A stretch of DNA of 64,000 nucleotides, taken from an uncultured Pseudomonadales bacterium (lineage in GTDB: Bacteria > Pseudomonadota > Gammaproteobacteria > Pseudomonadales > Azotimanducaceae). The stretch's first letter is position 1, and the number at the start of each line of letters is the position of its first letter. The notes under the pieces were generated by a model. It did not search any database. It had not been told where the DNA came from and worked only from the letters and a program-made list of their open reading frames with translations. Positions 17,606 to 26,751 of this stretch are shown here, piece by piece. The DNA is taken from positions 1 to 64,000 of the forward strand of contig CAKZWF010000010.1 of NCBI GenBank assembly GCA_937921865.1, given 5' to 3'. The position numbers and the translations under genes are program-made.

Positions 17606-19420
17606 CTATCGGGTCTGCATGGCAAACAGCTCAGCGAGCTGATCGGTCATGGCGCCACCCAACTGCTCCGCATCGGTAATGGTCACCGCGCGGTTGTAGT
17701 GGTGGGTAACATCATGGCCGATGCCAATCGCCACCAGTTCCACCGGTGAGCGCTCCTCAATCATCTCAATCGCATACTTCAGGTGCTGCTCAAGGTAGTT
17801 GCTGGGATTCACCAGCAAAGTGGAGTTATCCACGGGCAGACCGTCTGAAATCACCATCAGGATTTTGCGCTGTTCGTTACGTGTGACCAGACGGTTGTGG
17901 GCCCAGATCAATGCTTCGCCGTCGATGTTCTCCTTCAACAACTCTTCGCGCATCATCAGACCCAGATTACGCCGAGTCCGCTGCCACGGGTCATCCGCGG
18001 CTTTATAGATGATATGACGCAGATCATTCAGACGGCCCGGATTTGAGGGTTTGCCGGCAGCAATCCAACGCTCCCTGGATTGTCCGCCACGCCAGGCGCG
18101 AGTGGTGAACCCAAGCACTTCAACCTTCACCGAGCACCGCTCCAGAGTGCGTCCGAGAATGTCAGCACACATCGCCGCAATGGTGATGGAACGACCACGC
18201 ATGGAACCGGAGCTGTCGATCAGCATCGTGACCACAGTGTCCCGGAACTCCATTTCCTTTTCCTGCTTGAACGCCAGCGGGTTCATCGGATCGGTGATGA
18301 CCTGATGCAGACGCGCAGCATCTAAAACCCCTTCTTCCAGATCGAACTCCCAGGTACGGTTCTGGATTGCCATGAGTTTGCGCTGAAGCCGGTTGGCCAG
18401 TTTGGAGGTTGCATGCTGCAGCGACACCAGCTGCTGGTCGAGCAGTCCGCGCAGCCGGTGCAGTTCGTCCGGCTCGCACAGCTCTTCTGCGCGCACCAGC
18501 TCATCAAAATCGTTGGTGAACGCCTGGTAGTTATGGTCGATGCGAATACGACCGGCATCATCAGGCATCTGCATGGGCGCTTCGTCCGGATCGGCTTCTG
18601 CACCGAGCTCGTCGAGGTCCATGTCGGCGTCCATCTCCACCATCGTGGATTCGCCGTCAGCGTTCTCATCCACCATGGTGTCGTCATCGAGCGCTACGTC
18701 TTCGGGCGCGAACTCTGAATCGGACTCGGCACCATCATCTGTGGTTTCGGTTTCCTGATCGTTGTCCTCCATTTCCGGAGGATCGTCGAGTTCAGGCGCC
18801 AGCCCGAGATCTGCAATGATGTGGCGGCAGACATCGGCAAACGCTTCCTGATCATGCAGCACCTGGCGCAGCTGATCGAGATCGTTGCCGGCATGCTCTT
18901 CAACGTAGTCACGCCAGAAGGAAACCACGTTCTCCGCAGAGGGCGGCAGCTCACGGCCAGTCAGACGCTGGCGAACCAGCAGCCCCACTGCCACGGACAG
19001 GGGCGCTTCTGATTCAACAGTAATGGTATCGAAGGCTGCCTGCTGACACTGAACTTCCAGACTGGCATCGAGATTCTGGGCCACACCTTCCATGCGCAGC
19101 GAGCCGATTGACGCAACCCGTGCGTCTTCGATCCACTGGAACATCTCTTCCGCTGGTCCACCGCGCGGGCTGCGTCGCTGATGCACGCTGTCGTCGTGAT
19201 AACGAAGCTTCAGCGCAAATTCATCGCCCATGCCGCGAACGGCATTGAGCTCTTCGTCACTGCAGCCCAGGCTCGGCAGCGGAACCCGGATACGGTTGCC
19301 CCGGGCTGCGGGCGGACCCTGGCCAAAGGTAACCTCCAGCTCATCGTCACCGGCAATAGCACGGATCGTCGCCGTGGTGGCCCGTTTGAAGGGCTCAAGA
19401 GGATTGTCCTGATCGTTCAT
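17606..19420 (-). CDS. cobT: CobT-like VWA protein (cobaltochelatase subunit homologue)
   Basis: A 604-residue protein matching the CobT family end to end. The N-terminal half holds [11 protein letters not shown] and a region rich in Asp/Glu (about 205-290); the C-terminal VWA domain has the MIDAS sequence DSSGS (402-406), followed by [34 protein letters not shown] and [17 protein letters not shown]. In cobalamin makers CobT and CobS form the AAA+ chelatase motor for CobN, which inserts cobalt. Neither CobN nor any other cobalamin gene is in this window, so the pair may serve another client. It follows the cobS-like gene by 11 bases. Confidence 0.9.
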   Translation of the reverse strand: MNDQDNPLEPFKRATTATIRAIAGDDELEVTFGQGPPAARGNRIRVPLPSLGCSDEELNAVRGMGDEFALKLRYHDDSVHQRRSPRGGPAEEMFQWIEDARVASIGSLRMEGVAQNLDASLEVQCQQAAFDTITVESEAPLSVAVGLLVRQRLTGRELPPSAENVVSFWRDYVEEHAGNDLDQLRQVLHDQEAFADVCRHIIADLGLAPELDDPPEMEDNDQETETTDDGAESDSEFAPEDVALDDDTMVDENADGESTMVEMDADMDLDELGAEADPDEAPMQMPDDAGRIRIDHNYQAFTNDFDELVRAEELCEPDELHRLRGLLDQQLVSLQHATSKLANRLQRKLMAIQNRTWEFDLEEGVLDAARLHQVITDPMNPLAFKQEKEMEFRDTVVTMLIDSSGSMRGRSITIAAMCADILGRTLERCSVKVEVLGFTTRAWRGGQSRERWIAAGKPSNPGRLNDLRHIIYKAADDPWQRTRRNLGLMMREELLKENIDGEALIWAHNRLVTRNEQRKILMVISDGLPVDNSTLLVNPSNYLEQHLKYAIEMIEERSPVELVAIGIGHDVTHHYNRAVTITDAEQLGGAMTDQLAELFAMQTR

Positions 19421-19431
19421 GGTCGAGATCT

Positions 19432-20433
19432 TCAGGCGCTCTTCAGGGTAATCCCCGCTGAGGCGTCACCCAGATCTGACCCCATGCATCGCTGGAAATA
19501 CTCGGCAACTATCGGCCGTTCCAGTTCATCACACTTGTTCAAGAAGGTCAGCCGGAACGCAAAGGCGATATCGCCGAATATTTCTGCGTTTTCAGCCCAG
19601 GTCAGCACCGTCCTCGGGGACATGACTACCGACACATCTCCGTTGACAAATCCGCGACGGGTCAGATCCGCAACTGCGACCATATTGGAGATGATGCGAT
19701 CACCGTCCGGCAGGGTCTGATAGTACTTGGTCTTACCTAGCACAATGCCGACCTCGGCATCATGCTCGAGGTAATTCAGCGTAGCGACGATGCTCCAGCG
19801 GTCCATCTGGCCCTGGTTGATCTGCTGAGTCCCATGATAGAGCCCGGTGGTATCACCAAGGCCAATGGTATTGGTGGTGGAGAACAGGCGGAAATTGGGG
19901 TTTGGCGCAATGACCTTGTTCTGATCCAGCAGAGTCAGCCTGCCTTCGACCTCAAGTACCCGCTGAATCACAAACATCACATCGGGACGACCGGCATCAT
20001 ATTCATCAAACACCAGAGCCACCGGGTGCTGAATCGCCCAGGGCAGAATGCCTTCTTTGAATTCGGTGATCTGTTTACCATCCTGCAGCACGATGGCGTC
20101 TTTACCGACCAGGTCGATCCGGCTGATGTGGCTGTCCAGATTGATCCGCACACAGGGCCAGTTCAATCGAGCGGCCACTTGTTCGATGTGCGTGGATTTA
20201 CCGGTGCCGTGATAACCCTGGATCATCACCCGGCGGTTGTGCGCAAACCCCGCCAGGATAGCCAGCGTGGTGTCGTGATCGAACTGATAGTCCTCATCCA
20301 CCGACGGCACATAGTCGGTGCGCTGGCTGAATGCCGGCACCTCCAGATCCTGCTCAATACCAAAAACTTCCCGAACATTGATTTTAATGTCCGGTGCGAG
20401 ATCCGGGTTCAAGCCGGAATCTTGAATCGTCAA
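19432..20433 (-). CDS. cobS: CobS-like AAA+ ATPase (cobaltochelatase subunit homologue)
   Basis: A 333-residue AAA+ ATPase of the MoxR/CobS group. Walker A is GYHGTGKS (73-80), Walker [11 protein letters not shown] (139-148), and the sensor region reads [20 protein letters not shown]. The N-terminal [10 protein letters not shown] and the tail [20 protein letters not shown] are family hallmarks. It starts with TTG at 20433 after GGGGA at 7 bases. With the CobT-like VWA protein it forms a ring-shaped chelatase motor. This is the second MoxR-type ATPase plus VWA pair in the window. Its start is 62 bases from the divergent phosphatase gene. Confidence 0.92.
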   Translation of the reverse strand: MTIQDSGLNPDLAPDIKINVREVFGIEQDLEVPAFSQRTDYVPSVDEDYQFDHDTTLAILAGFAHNRRVMIQGYHGTGKSTHIEQVAARLNWPCVRINLDSHISRIDLVGKDAIVLQDGKQITEFKEGILPWAIQHPVALVFDEYDAGRPDVMFVIQRVLEVEGRLTLLDQNKVIAPNPNFRLFSTTNTIGLGDTTGLYHGTQQINQGQMDRWSIVATLNYLEHDAEVGIVLGKTKYYQTLPDGDRIISNMVAVADLTRRGFVNGDVSVVMSPRTVLTWAENAEIFGDIAFAFRLTFLNKCDELERPIVAEYFQRCMGSDLGDASAGITLKSA

Positions 20434-20495
20434 GGTCGTTCCCCAAGTACAGACGAGGCGCTATTGTAGAGAACCGTTCGGCAAAAGAGCAGACC

Positions 20496-21044
20496 ATGGC
20501 GACCATTTATCTCGTTCGACACGGAAAAGCTGCCGCAGGCTTCGATGGCCATCTGGATCCAGGTCTGGACGAGCTGGGCCGGCAGCAGGCCGAAGCAGTG
20601 GCAGCCGACCTGGCCAACCTGCCACCGATGCCGATCTATTCTTCCCCGCTGGCTCGGGCCCGGGAAACCGCCGAACCGCTGGCCCGACGCTGGCAACAGG
20701 ACATCCTGACTGAACCGCGGGTGGCCGAAATCCCCTCACCAACCCCGGATCTGACTGCCCGCACCAGCTGGCTGCGCGAGGTAATGGCCGGTCGATGGTC
20801 AGATCTCGGCCCCGAACTGCAGCAGTGGCGGCAGGATCTGCTGGACTGCATAGGCGCGATGGCCGGAGACTGCGTGGTGTTCTGTCACTACATTGCAATC
20901 AACGTGGTTGTCGGCGCTGCCCAGGAAGACGATCAGGTGGTGGTGTTCTCACCCGACAATGCCTCAGTGACGACCATTCGCACCGTGGCCCGCGGTCTGC
21001 AGATGGTGGAACTGGGCCGAACGGCAAACACTCAGGTCAATTGA
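20496..21044 (+). CDS. Histidine phosphatase family protein (SixA/phosphoglycerate mutase-like)
   Basis: A 182-residue protein of the histidine phosphatase superfamily. It starts MATIYLVRHGKA, with the catalytic RHG at R8-H9-G10, has SSPLARARETA (R54 region) and the second histidine H131 in VVFCHYIAIN, where the usual glycine after His is missing. I chose the ATG at 20496 because the RHG motif normally lies within the first ten residues, although the frame is open upstream to 20394. The substrate may be a phosphoprotein or small phosphate ester. It is divergent from cobS. Confidence 0.88.
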   Translation: MATIYLVRHGKAAAGFDGHLDPGLDELGRQQAEAVAADLANLPPMPIYSSPLARARETAEPLARRWQQDILTEPRVAEIPSPTPDLTARTSWLREVMAGRWSDLGPELQQWRQDLLDCIGAMAGDCVVFCHYIAINVVVGAAQEDDQVVVFSPDNASVTTIRTVARGLQMVELGRTANTQVN

Positions 21045-21076
21045 CCCACCAGAAGTGGGGTCGAACCGCGGTTTTT
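21043..21076 (+). terminator. Weak intrinsic terminator-like hairpin after the histidine phosphatase
   Basis: GACCCAC (21043-21049) can pair with GTGGGGTC (21055-21062) with one bulged G, and a run of five T follows at 21072-21076 after a 9-base gap. The gap makes this only a fair terminator. It overlaps the stop codon of the phosphatase gene. Confidence 0.3.
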
Positions 21077-21270
21077 ACGTAAAATGGCGGCGAACCGCAG
21101 TTGCTCAGATCAACTCGACTGCAGTGGCTGCTATTCGAGCTGATCACGACAGGAGCGGGAAAACAGCGTAAGAGCATTTTCGACTGGCTCGGAAACAACG
21201 CCGAAGCCTGGAGGACCTATTAATCGACGACTCGATTGCTGCATTCGGTCTGGCTGATCCAATCAGCTCA

Positions 21271-21930
21271 TTGACCCACCTGCTGGCCGCCGCCGTCTTC
21301 GGGGTGCTTGGTATCGGCCTGGTGCAGCGCGCACACGGCGATCGAGTCAGGGTTGCCGCAGTCGTCGTCTACGTCACCGGCGTTGTTTTTGCGCTGACCG
21401 CTAGCGGTGTCTTTCATCTTCTGGAGCGCGATACCGCGGCCAGGGGTCTGCTGCAGAAACTCGACCACGCCGGCATTTTCTTCCTTATCGCTGCATCCTA
21501 CACACCAATCCATGTCATCGAATTCAAGGGTTTCTGGCGCTGGGGCATTCTGGTAATCGTCTGGAGTGCAGCGCTGGCAGGCATGCTGTTGAAACTGTTT
21601 TTTTTCGCTGCGGTACCGGACTGGGTCAGCCTGCTGCTCTATCTCAGCCTTGGCTGGGCGGGCCTGGCGTCGGCAACCCTGCTCTATCGGGCCGTTGGCC
21701 TTTGGCCGCTGCGACCGCTGATCGGCGGTGCCGTCGCCTACACCCTGGGCGCGGTTTTAGAGTTTGCGGAGGTGCCGAGACTGTATGCCGGGGTCTTCGG
21801 ACCCCATGAACTCTTCCACCTGCTGGTGTTGCTCGGAGTGGCACTACACTGGACCTATATCCGCCGGGTCGTGGTTGCCGCCCCCATTACCGATCTCTAT
21901 CAGCGTCCGGTGAGGTCACACCAGCCGTAG
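21271..21930 (+). CDS. Hemolysin III / PAQR-type membrane protein
   Basis: An integral membrane protein of about 219 residues with seven hydrophobic helices and the PAQR zinc site: S45-x3-H49 (SGVFHL), D65 (LDHAGIF) and H179/H183 (HELFH). HlyIII/YqfA proteins regulate membrane lipid or energy state, with possible ceramidase-like hydrolase activity in PAQR relatives. The start is uncertain: TTG at 21271 lacks a ribosome binding site, yet the frame is open from 21172 and the upstream codons (IAAFGLADPISS) look like a genuine family N-terminus. A perfect GGAGG at 21210-21214 lies 8 bases before an in-frame ATC at 21223. Confidence 0.82.
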   Translation: MTHLLAAAVFGVLGIGLVQRAHGDRVRVAAVVVYVTGVVFALTASGVFHLLERDTAARGLLQKLDHAGIFFLIAASYTPIHVIEFKGFWRWGILVIVWSAALAGMLLKLFFFAAVPDWVSLLLYLSLGWAGLASATLLYRAVGLWPLRPLIGGAVAYTLGAVLEFAEVPRLYAGVFGPHELFHLLVLLGVALHWTYIRRVVVAAPITDLYQRPVRSHQP

Positions 21931-22248
21931 CTCCAGCCCCTGACGTTGCTTCGCACGTTTTCTCTGCTGATCTTCGCCAGAACAACCAATTGTTGGTGGA
22001 AACCGCCAGCCCAAAAAGCAGTTTTGCCGCTCGCCACGGCTCGAGCAAGCCAGAGTATCGCCTCACAGCCCAAACTTTCGGGGCTCGCAGCACGACTAAC
22101 CAGTTGGCACGGATTCTGAAAGACCCAACTACAGGCCCATGCAACCGAAGCCGGTGATTAAGCATCTGTTCAGGGTAGTGGGCCAACACTACAAAGGCTG
22201 AGCGCGACGGATCCAGACAGTGTCGCGGTCACTCAAGAGGGGAATATT
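21931..22248. other. Intergenic region without a recognised gene
   Basis: This 318-base stretch separates the HlyIII-like gene from the RND permease. Reading frames here are short and lack coding character or family motifs. The last part carries the AGAGGGGA ribosome binding site for the RND gene. A promoter for the RND operon probably lies here, but I could not point to a convincing -35/-10 pair. Confidence 0.5.
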
Positions 22249-25200
22249 TTGATCGAGAAGTTTGCCAGACATCGGGTCGCCGCCAATCTGGCAATGATCA
22301 TGATGACCCTGGCGGGTATCTGGGCGATCCGGGTAATGCCCTCTCAGCTCGATCCACCGATGTCGCTGCCAATGGTGTTCATCGAAGTGCAATGGGTAGG
22401 CGCGAGCGCTGAGGACCTGGAAACCCTGGTTACAACTCCCATCGAGCAGGCACTGCGAACGCTCAATGACTTAAGGCAGCTTACTTCGTCGACCCGCAAC
22501 AACTACACCTCCATCAGGGTCGAATTCGACTACGACGCGGAAATGACCATCGCCCTCGATCAGGTCAAGCAACGGGTTGCCAATATCCGCAACCTGCCGG
22601 TGAGCATCGAACCTCCGGTGATCCGCAGACACATCGACACCGAACCAATCGCGACCCTGCAGATCACCAGCGACGGTGACATTGGTGAGTTGATCCCGCT
22701 GGTTCGTTCGCTGGAGGAAGAACTGCTGTCGCTCGGCATCGAAGGTGTCGCATACCGCGGATTGCCTACCGAAGAGATCGCGCTGCTGGTCGGCAGCCAG
22801 CGATTACAAGCGATGGGACTCACCCTCGATGAGCTCGCCGAAGAAGTCGCCCGGGTGTCGCAGAATGTGCCGGCCGGATCGGTAGGCAGCGGTCAGGGTT
22901 CGCGCCAGCTGCGCTCGCTGGACCAACGCCGTGATGCGCTGGGCTTCGAAGCACTGCCGATTCAGTCTGGAGCGCAGGTAGTCCCGCTCGGCAACGTCGC
23001 GGAAATCGTCCGACGCCCGCAACGTGGCCAGCCTTTCATCACCCGTGAGGGTCAGGCGGTCATCGAAATGAACCTGTGGCGTTCAACCGACGCCGATGCC
23101 TATCAGGCTGACCAGCTTGTCGACGCCTGGCTGCTCACGGCGCAGGAGAAAATTCCCTCCGGCGTCAACATCCATCTGGTCAACGATGTCTGGGAATTGC
23201 TTGGTGCCCAGCTGCATATGATCGTGAAGAACGCCCTCTCCGGACTGGTGCTGGTGATCGGTATTCTCTATCTGTTTCTGAACGGTCGGGTCGGCTGGTG
23301 GGTGATGGTCGGCATCCCGGTCAGCTTCATGCTTGGTCTTGCGCTGTTCCATCTGGTCTTCGGCTACGGAATCAGCATCATTGCGCTGATTGGTTTCATC
23401 ATGGCTATTGGTATCGTCGTTGATGATGCGATCGTAGTCGGAGAAGACGCGGTCACCCACTTTGAACAGGGCAAATCGCCCATGGATGCGGCTGTCGCCG
23501 GCGCCCAGCGCATGTGGGTGCCAGTGGTCACCTCATCACTCACCACACTGGCTGCCTTTCTGCCGCTGATCATCATGGGCGGAGAGATGGGGGATGCAAT
23601 CATCGCACTGCCAACCGTGCTGTTGTGCATCATCATTGCTTCGCTGGTGGAATGTTTCCTGGTGCTGCCGGGACATCTGCGCAATTCACTGGGCAAAGTG
23701 AAGAAACCTGAACCAGGCAGCTGGCGCGCGCGTTTTGACAGCGCTTTTCTGCGCTTCCGCGATCAGCGCTTCCAACCCTTCGCTCGACGCGCGCTTGACT
23801 ATCCGGGTGCCACCGTTTGCGCAGCCATCGGCGGCATCATGATCGCAATGTCCATGCTGATATCAGGGCATGTCGGCTTCGCGTTTGTGACCGGCTTCGA
23901 TGTGGAATCACTCGAAGCCAACATCGAGTTTTCCAGCAGCGCCAGCGATACCGACAGAGCCGAGTTTATTGCGCACCTCGAAGACAGTCTCAACCAGGTG
24001 CATGAGAGTAACGGCAGCGACAATCTGCTCGGCTGGGTAACGGTTCACAACCGGGCAGAGTTCAATGACGAACGGGAAACGGGCGAACAGTATGCGGCGA
24101 TCGGCGCCTATTACAGCTACGAAGAATCGCGCAGCGTGGCACCCGCGGAATTCGTCCGGCAGTGGCGTGAGCTGATCAGCAAACCGCCATTTGTCGAACA
24201 GCTCACCGTGATGGTGGACGGCGGTCAGAACAACGGCATGCCGGACATGACCCTGGTGCTCAGCGGTGATGACATCGACACCCTCAAACAGGGCGCAGAA
24301 GAACTGTCCGAAGCACTCAGCGCTTACCCTGGCGTGTCGAACGTGGTGGACAATCTGCCCTACGGGAAAGACCAGATTATTTTTGAGCTGACGCCGAATG
24401 GCCGTTCACTTGGACTCACCGCGGACGCGATGGGCAGGCAGTTACGAGCAGCCTACAGCGGCAGCCGGGTGCAGATTTTCAATGAAAACGACAGCGAGCT
24501 GGAAGTCCGGGTAATGCTGCCGGATGCGGAACGTGACGATATCAGCCAGCTGCAGCAGTTTCCGATCAAAACACCAAACGGAACGTTCGTACCCCTGTCA
24601 AGCGTTGCAGTCCTGTATAACCGACGCGGCATCGACATCATCCGCCATACTGACTCCCGGCTGGCCGTATCCGTGAGCGCAAACGTCGATCCTGAAACCG
24701 CCAACGCCATTGCCATCACCAACGACATTCGTGACAAAAACCTGCCGGCCATTCTAGACCGCTACAATCTGACCTTCGGGCTGGGCGGTAAGTCCGAACA
24801 GGACCAGGTGATCATGACCACCATGGCTTTGGGTGGTGTGCTCACTCTGCTGCTGATCTATCTGATTCTGACCTGGGTGTTCGCCTCCTATCTGTGGCCG
24901 CTGGCCATCATGATGGCCATTCCGTTCGGCTTTACCGGAGCGGTATTCGGTCACTGGGTCACCGGTTGGGAAGTGGGCGCGATGACTCTGCTGGCGTTCT
25001 TTTCGCTGACCGGGATTGTGGTCAACGATTCGATCGTGCTGATCAGCTTCTTTAAACGCGATATCGAAGCGGGTATGCCTGTCCGGGAAGCTCTGGAGCG
25101 AGCCATGACTTCAAGATTCCGGGCAGTCATTCTGACGTCGCTGACCACGATCGCCGGACTGACCCCGCTAATGTTCGAATCTTCTTCACTGGCATTCTAT

Positions 25201-25398
25201 GTTGCGCCCATCGCAGTGACTCTGTGTTTCGGCCTGGCTTTTGCCACCCTGCTGGTGCTGATCGTGATACCCGCAATGATTCTGTTGCTGGAAGACGGCA
25301 AAGAGCATATCTATCGGCACGGGATGAACCTGCTGAAACTGCTGCCCCGCCCGAGCAGCCACAGCGTCGGGCAGATAGACAAAACAAGGACATGGTAA
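22249..25398 (+). CDS. RND-family efflux transporter permease (AcrB/MexB-like)
   Basis: A 1049-residue RND pump with the full duplicated architecture: TM1, a large periplasmic loop, TM2-TM6, TM7, a second loop and TM8-TM12. The N-terminus IEKFARHRVAANLAMIM, the ASAEDLETLVTTPIEQAL motif of the first porter loop, and the proton-relay aspartates D392-D393 (GIVVDDAIVVGEDAV) in TM4 are visible; TM10 shows FSLTGIVVNDSIVL. Start is TTG at 22249 behind AGAGGGGA. It overlaps the adaptor gene by one base (TAATG). The order permease then adaptor, with no outer-membrane factor nearby, suggests it borrows a TolC-like channel. The substrate cannot be read. Confidence 0.93.
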   Translation: MIEKFARHRVAANLAMIMMTLAGIWAIRVMPSQLDPPMSLPMVFIEVQWVGASAEDLETLVTTPIEQALRTLNDLRQLTSSTRNNYTSIRVEFDYDAEMTIALDQVKQRVANIRNLPVSIEPPVIRRHIDTEPIATLQITSDGDIGELIPLVRSLEEELLSLGIEGVAYRGLPTEEIALLVGSQRLQAMGLTLDELAEEVARVSQNVPAGSVGSGQGSRQLRSLDQRRDALGFEALPIQSGAQVVPLGNVAEIVRRPQRGQPFITREGQAVIEMNLWRSTDADAYQADQLVDAWLLTAQEKIPSGVNIHLVNDVWELLGAQLHMIVKNALSGLVLVIGILYLFLNGRVGWWVMVGIPVSFMLGLALFHLVFGYGISIIALIGFIMAIGIVVDDAIVVGEDAVTHFEQGKSPMDAAVAGAQRMWVPVVTSSLTTLAAFLPLIIMGGEMGDAIIALPTVLLCIIIASLVECFLVLPGHLRNSLGKVKKPEPGSWRARFDSAFLRFRDQRFQPFARRALDYPGATVCAAIGGIMIAMSMLISGHVGFAFVTGFDVESLEANIEFSSSASDTDRAEFIAHLEDSLNQVHESNGSDNLLGWVTVHNRAEFNDERETGEQYAAIGAYYSYEESRSVAPAEFVRQWRELISKPPFVEQLTVMVDGGQNNGMPDMTLVLSGDDIDTLKQGAEELSEALSAYPGVSNVVDNLPYGKDQIIFELTPNGRSLGLTADAMGRQLRAAYSGSRVQIFNENDSELEVRVMLPDAERDDISQLQQFPIKTPNGTFVPLSSVAVLYNRRGIDIIRHTDSRLAVSVSANVDPETANAIAITNDIRDKNLPAILDRYNLTFGLGGKSEQDQVIMTTMALGGVLTLLLIYLILTWVFASYLWPLAIMMAIPFGFTGAVFGHWVTGWEVGAMTLLAFFSLTGIVVNDSIVLISFFKRDIEAGMPVREALERAMTSRFRAVILTSLTTIAGLTPLMFESSSLAFYVAPIAVTLCFGLAFATLLVLIVIPAMILLLEDGKEHIYRHGMNLLKLLPRPSSHSVGQIDKTRTW

Positions 25399-26669
25399 TG
25401 AACGTCGCAACCCTGGTGACAAAGCTCACACCCCGCAACCTGCGCGCGCGAAGAGCCGCAATCGGCGCTGGCATTATCGCGGTCGCCGCGTTGATGAGTG
25501 CGTCAATTTTTGCGACCGGTCCGGAACCACAACCGGAAACCCGCACCGAAAAAGCCTGGCCGGTTTCAACACTCGCCATTGACCCGGCGCGTCTGAGCCC
25601 GTCGTTCAGCGCTCATGGACGCATCGAAGCGAGCAACCTGGCACATCTACGGACGGATCTGAGCGCGCAGGTGCGCGAAGTGCATGTCAAAGAAGGTGAG
25701 TGGGTGGACCAGGGCCAGCTGCTGATCAGCCTCGATGATCGCGAAACCCGGCTGGATCTGGCACAGCAGCAGGCTACCGTGGCAGAACTCGAAGCCACGC
25801 TGCGATCCATCGAAATCGAAGCGCAGCAGCTTGAACAGTCCACCGCGCATTACGTTTCCATGCAGAAGATTGCTCAACAGAAGCTCGAACGACATCAGAA
25901 CCTGATGAGCCAGCGGCTGATCAGCCAGGCCCTGCTCGACGAAGTCACCGGCCAGGCCAACAAGGTGGAAATCGAATACCAGACCCATCAGCGCCGGCTG
26001 GCAGACTTTCCCAACCGGCTTGCTGCACAGCAGGCAAAACTGGACCGCGCCCTGGCGTCACTCGCTGACGCGAGGCTGGATGTAGAGAAGAGCCAGGTGC
26101 TGGCGCCGTTCAGCGGACCGGTGCTCAACGTCCATGTCGCGCCGGGCGACCGCTCTACCCTGGGCACTGCCCTGCTCGACATAGCCGATGCCAGCACATT
26201 CGAACTTCGAGTGCAGATTCCGGACGAATACGGCAATCGGTTCTTCGAGCATCTGAGCACAGCGTCTGGCATAGAAGCTCAGAGCGCGAGCGGTACTCGA
26301 ATGCCACTGCTGCGCTTCTCCAGCCAGGTGCGGGAAGGCCAGTCCGGACTGGATGGCTTTTTTGGCCTGACAGTCGAATCCGGTGCGCCAACAACCGCGC
26401 TCGGCAGAATGGTTGCGGTCACAGTCACGCTCCCGGAAGAAGCCGACGTGGTCGCCCTGCCGATCCAGTCGCTCTACGAAAATGATCGAATTTATGCCGT
26501 GGAAGACTTCAGGCTGGAGGCCATTCGCATCGAACGGGTTGGCGAGCTGCTGACAGAGCAAGGCGAGTACCGGGTGCTGGTGCGTTCACCCAACCTCCGC
26601 ACAGGACAAAAAATCATCACCACACAGTTGCCAAGAGCCATCAGCGGCTTGCTGGTGGAACCAGCATAG
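25398..26669 (+). CDS. RND efflux periplasmic adaptor (membrane fusion protein)
   Basis: A 423-residue HlyD/AcrA-type adaptor. A hydrophobic segment at about 16-36 anchors or exports it; a lipoyl half-motif (GRIEASNLAHLRTDLSAQVREV), a long alpha-helical coiled-coil hairpin (about 105-215, rich in Gln/Glu/Leu) and the second lipoyl half (VLAPFSGPVLNVHVAPGDR) follow, then beta-barrel and membrane-proximal domains. ATG 25398 is chosen over ATG 25392 because AAGGA lies 7 bases upstream of it. It joins the RND pump to an outer-membrane channel. The gene's 3' codons (RAISG) recur as 18-bp tandem copies right after the stop. Confidence 0.92.
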   Translation: MNVATLVTKLTPRNLRARRAAIGAGIIAVAALMSASIFATGPEPQPETRTEKAWPVSTLAIDPARLSPSFSAHGRIEASNLAHLRTDLSAQVREVHVKEGEWVDQGQLLISLDDRETRLDLAQQQATVAELEATLRSIEIEAQQLEQSTAHYVSMQKIAQQKLERHQNLMSQRLISQALLDEVTGQANKVEIEYQTHQRRLADFPNRLAAQQAKLDRALASLADARLDVEKSQVLAPFSGPVLNVHVAPGDRSTLGTALLDIADASTFELRVQIPDEYGNRFFEHLSTASGIEAQSASGTRMPLLRFSSQVREGQSGLDGFFGLTVESGAPTTALGRMVAVTVTLPEEADVVALPIQSLYENDRIYAVEDFRLEAIRIERVGELLTEQGEYRVLVRSPNLRTGQKIITTQLPRAISGLLVEPA

Positions 26670-26670
26670 G

Positions 26671-26725
26671 TAAAGAGCCATCAGCGGATAAAGAGCCATC
26701 AGCGAATAAAGAGCCTTCAGCGGCT
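26671..26725 (+). repeat. 18-bp tandem repeat copying 3' codons of the RND adaptor gene
   Basis: Three units of about 18 bp (TAAAGAGCCATCAGCGGA type) begin at 26671, 26689 and 26707. Each reads stop-Arg-Ala-Ile/Phe-Ser in one frame, and the same AGAGCCATCAGCGG segment is found once inside the adaptor gene at 26634-26647, encoding RAISG. The last copy also regains the CGGCTTGCT that follows the genic copy. The block fills most of the spacer to the convergent holA stop. It is too short and spacer-free to be CRISPR. Confidence 0.8.
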
Positions 26726-26751
26726 TGCTCGCACAGGCCAGCGAAAAAAAC

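Noticed and set aside
17606..20433. Cobalamin biosynthesis locus
   Set aside because: Only cobS and cobT homologues are present; none of the other pathway genes is within the window.
19762..20469. 235-codon plus-strand frame opposite cobS
   Set aside because: Antisense shadow of a conserved AAA+ gene.
21040..21281. ATTGACCCACC occurring at 21040 and 21270 as a repeat pair or attachment site
   Set aside because: It is only 11 bases, one copy is at a stop codon and the other in coding sequence; no integrase is nearby.
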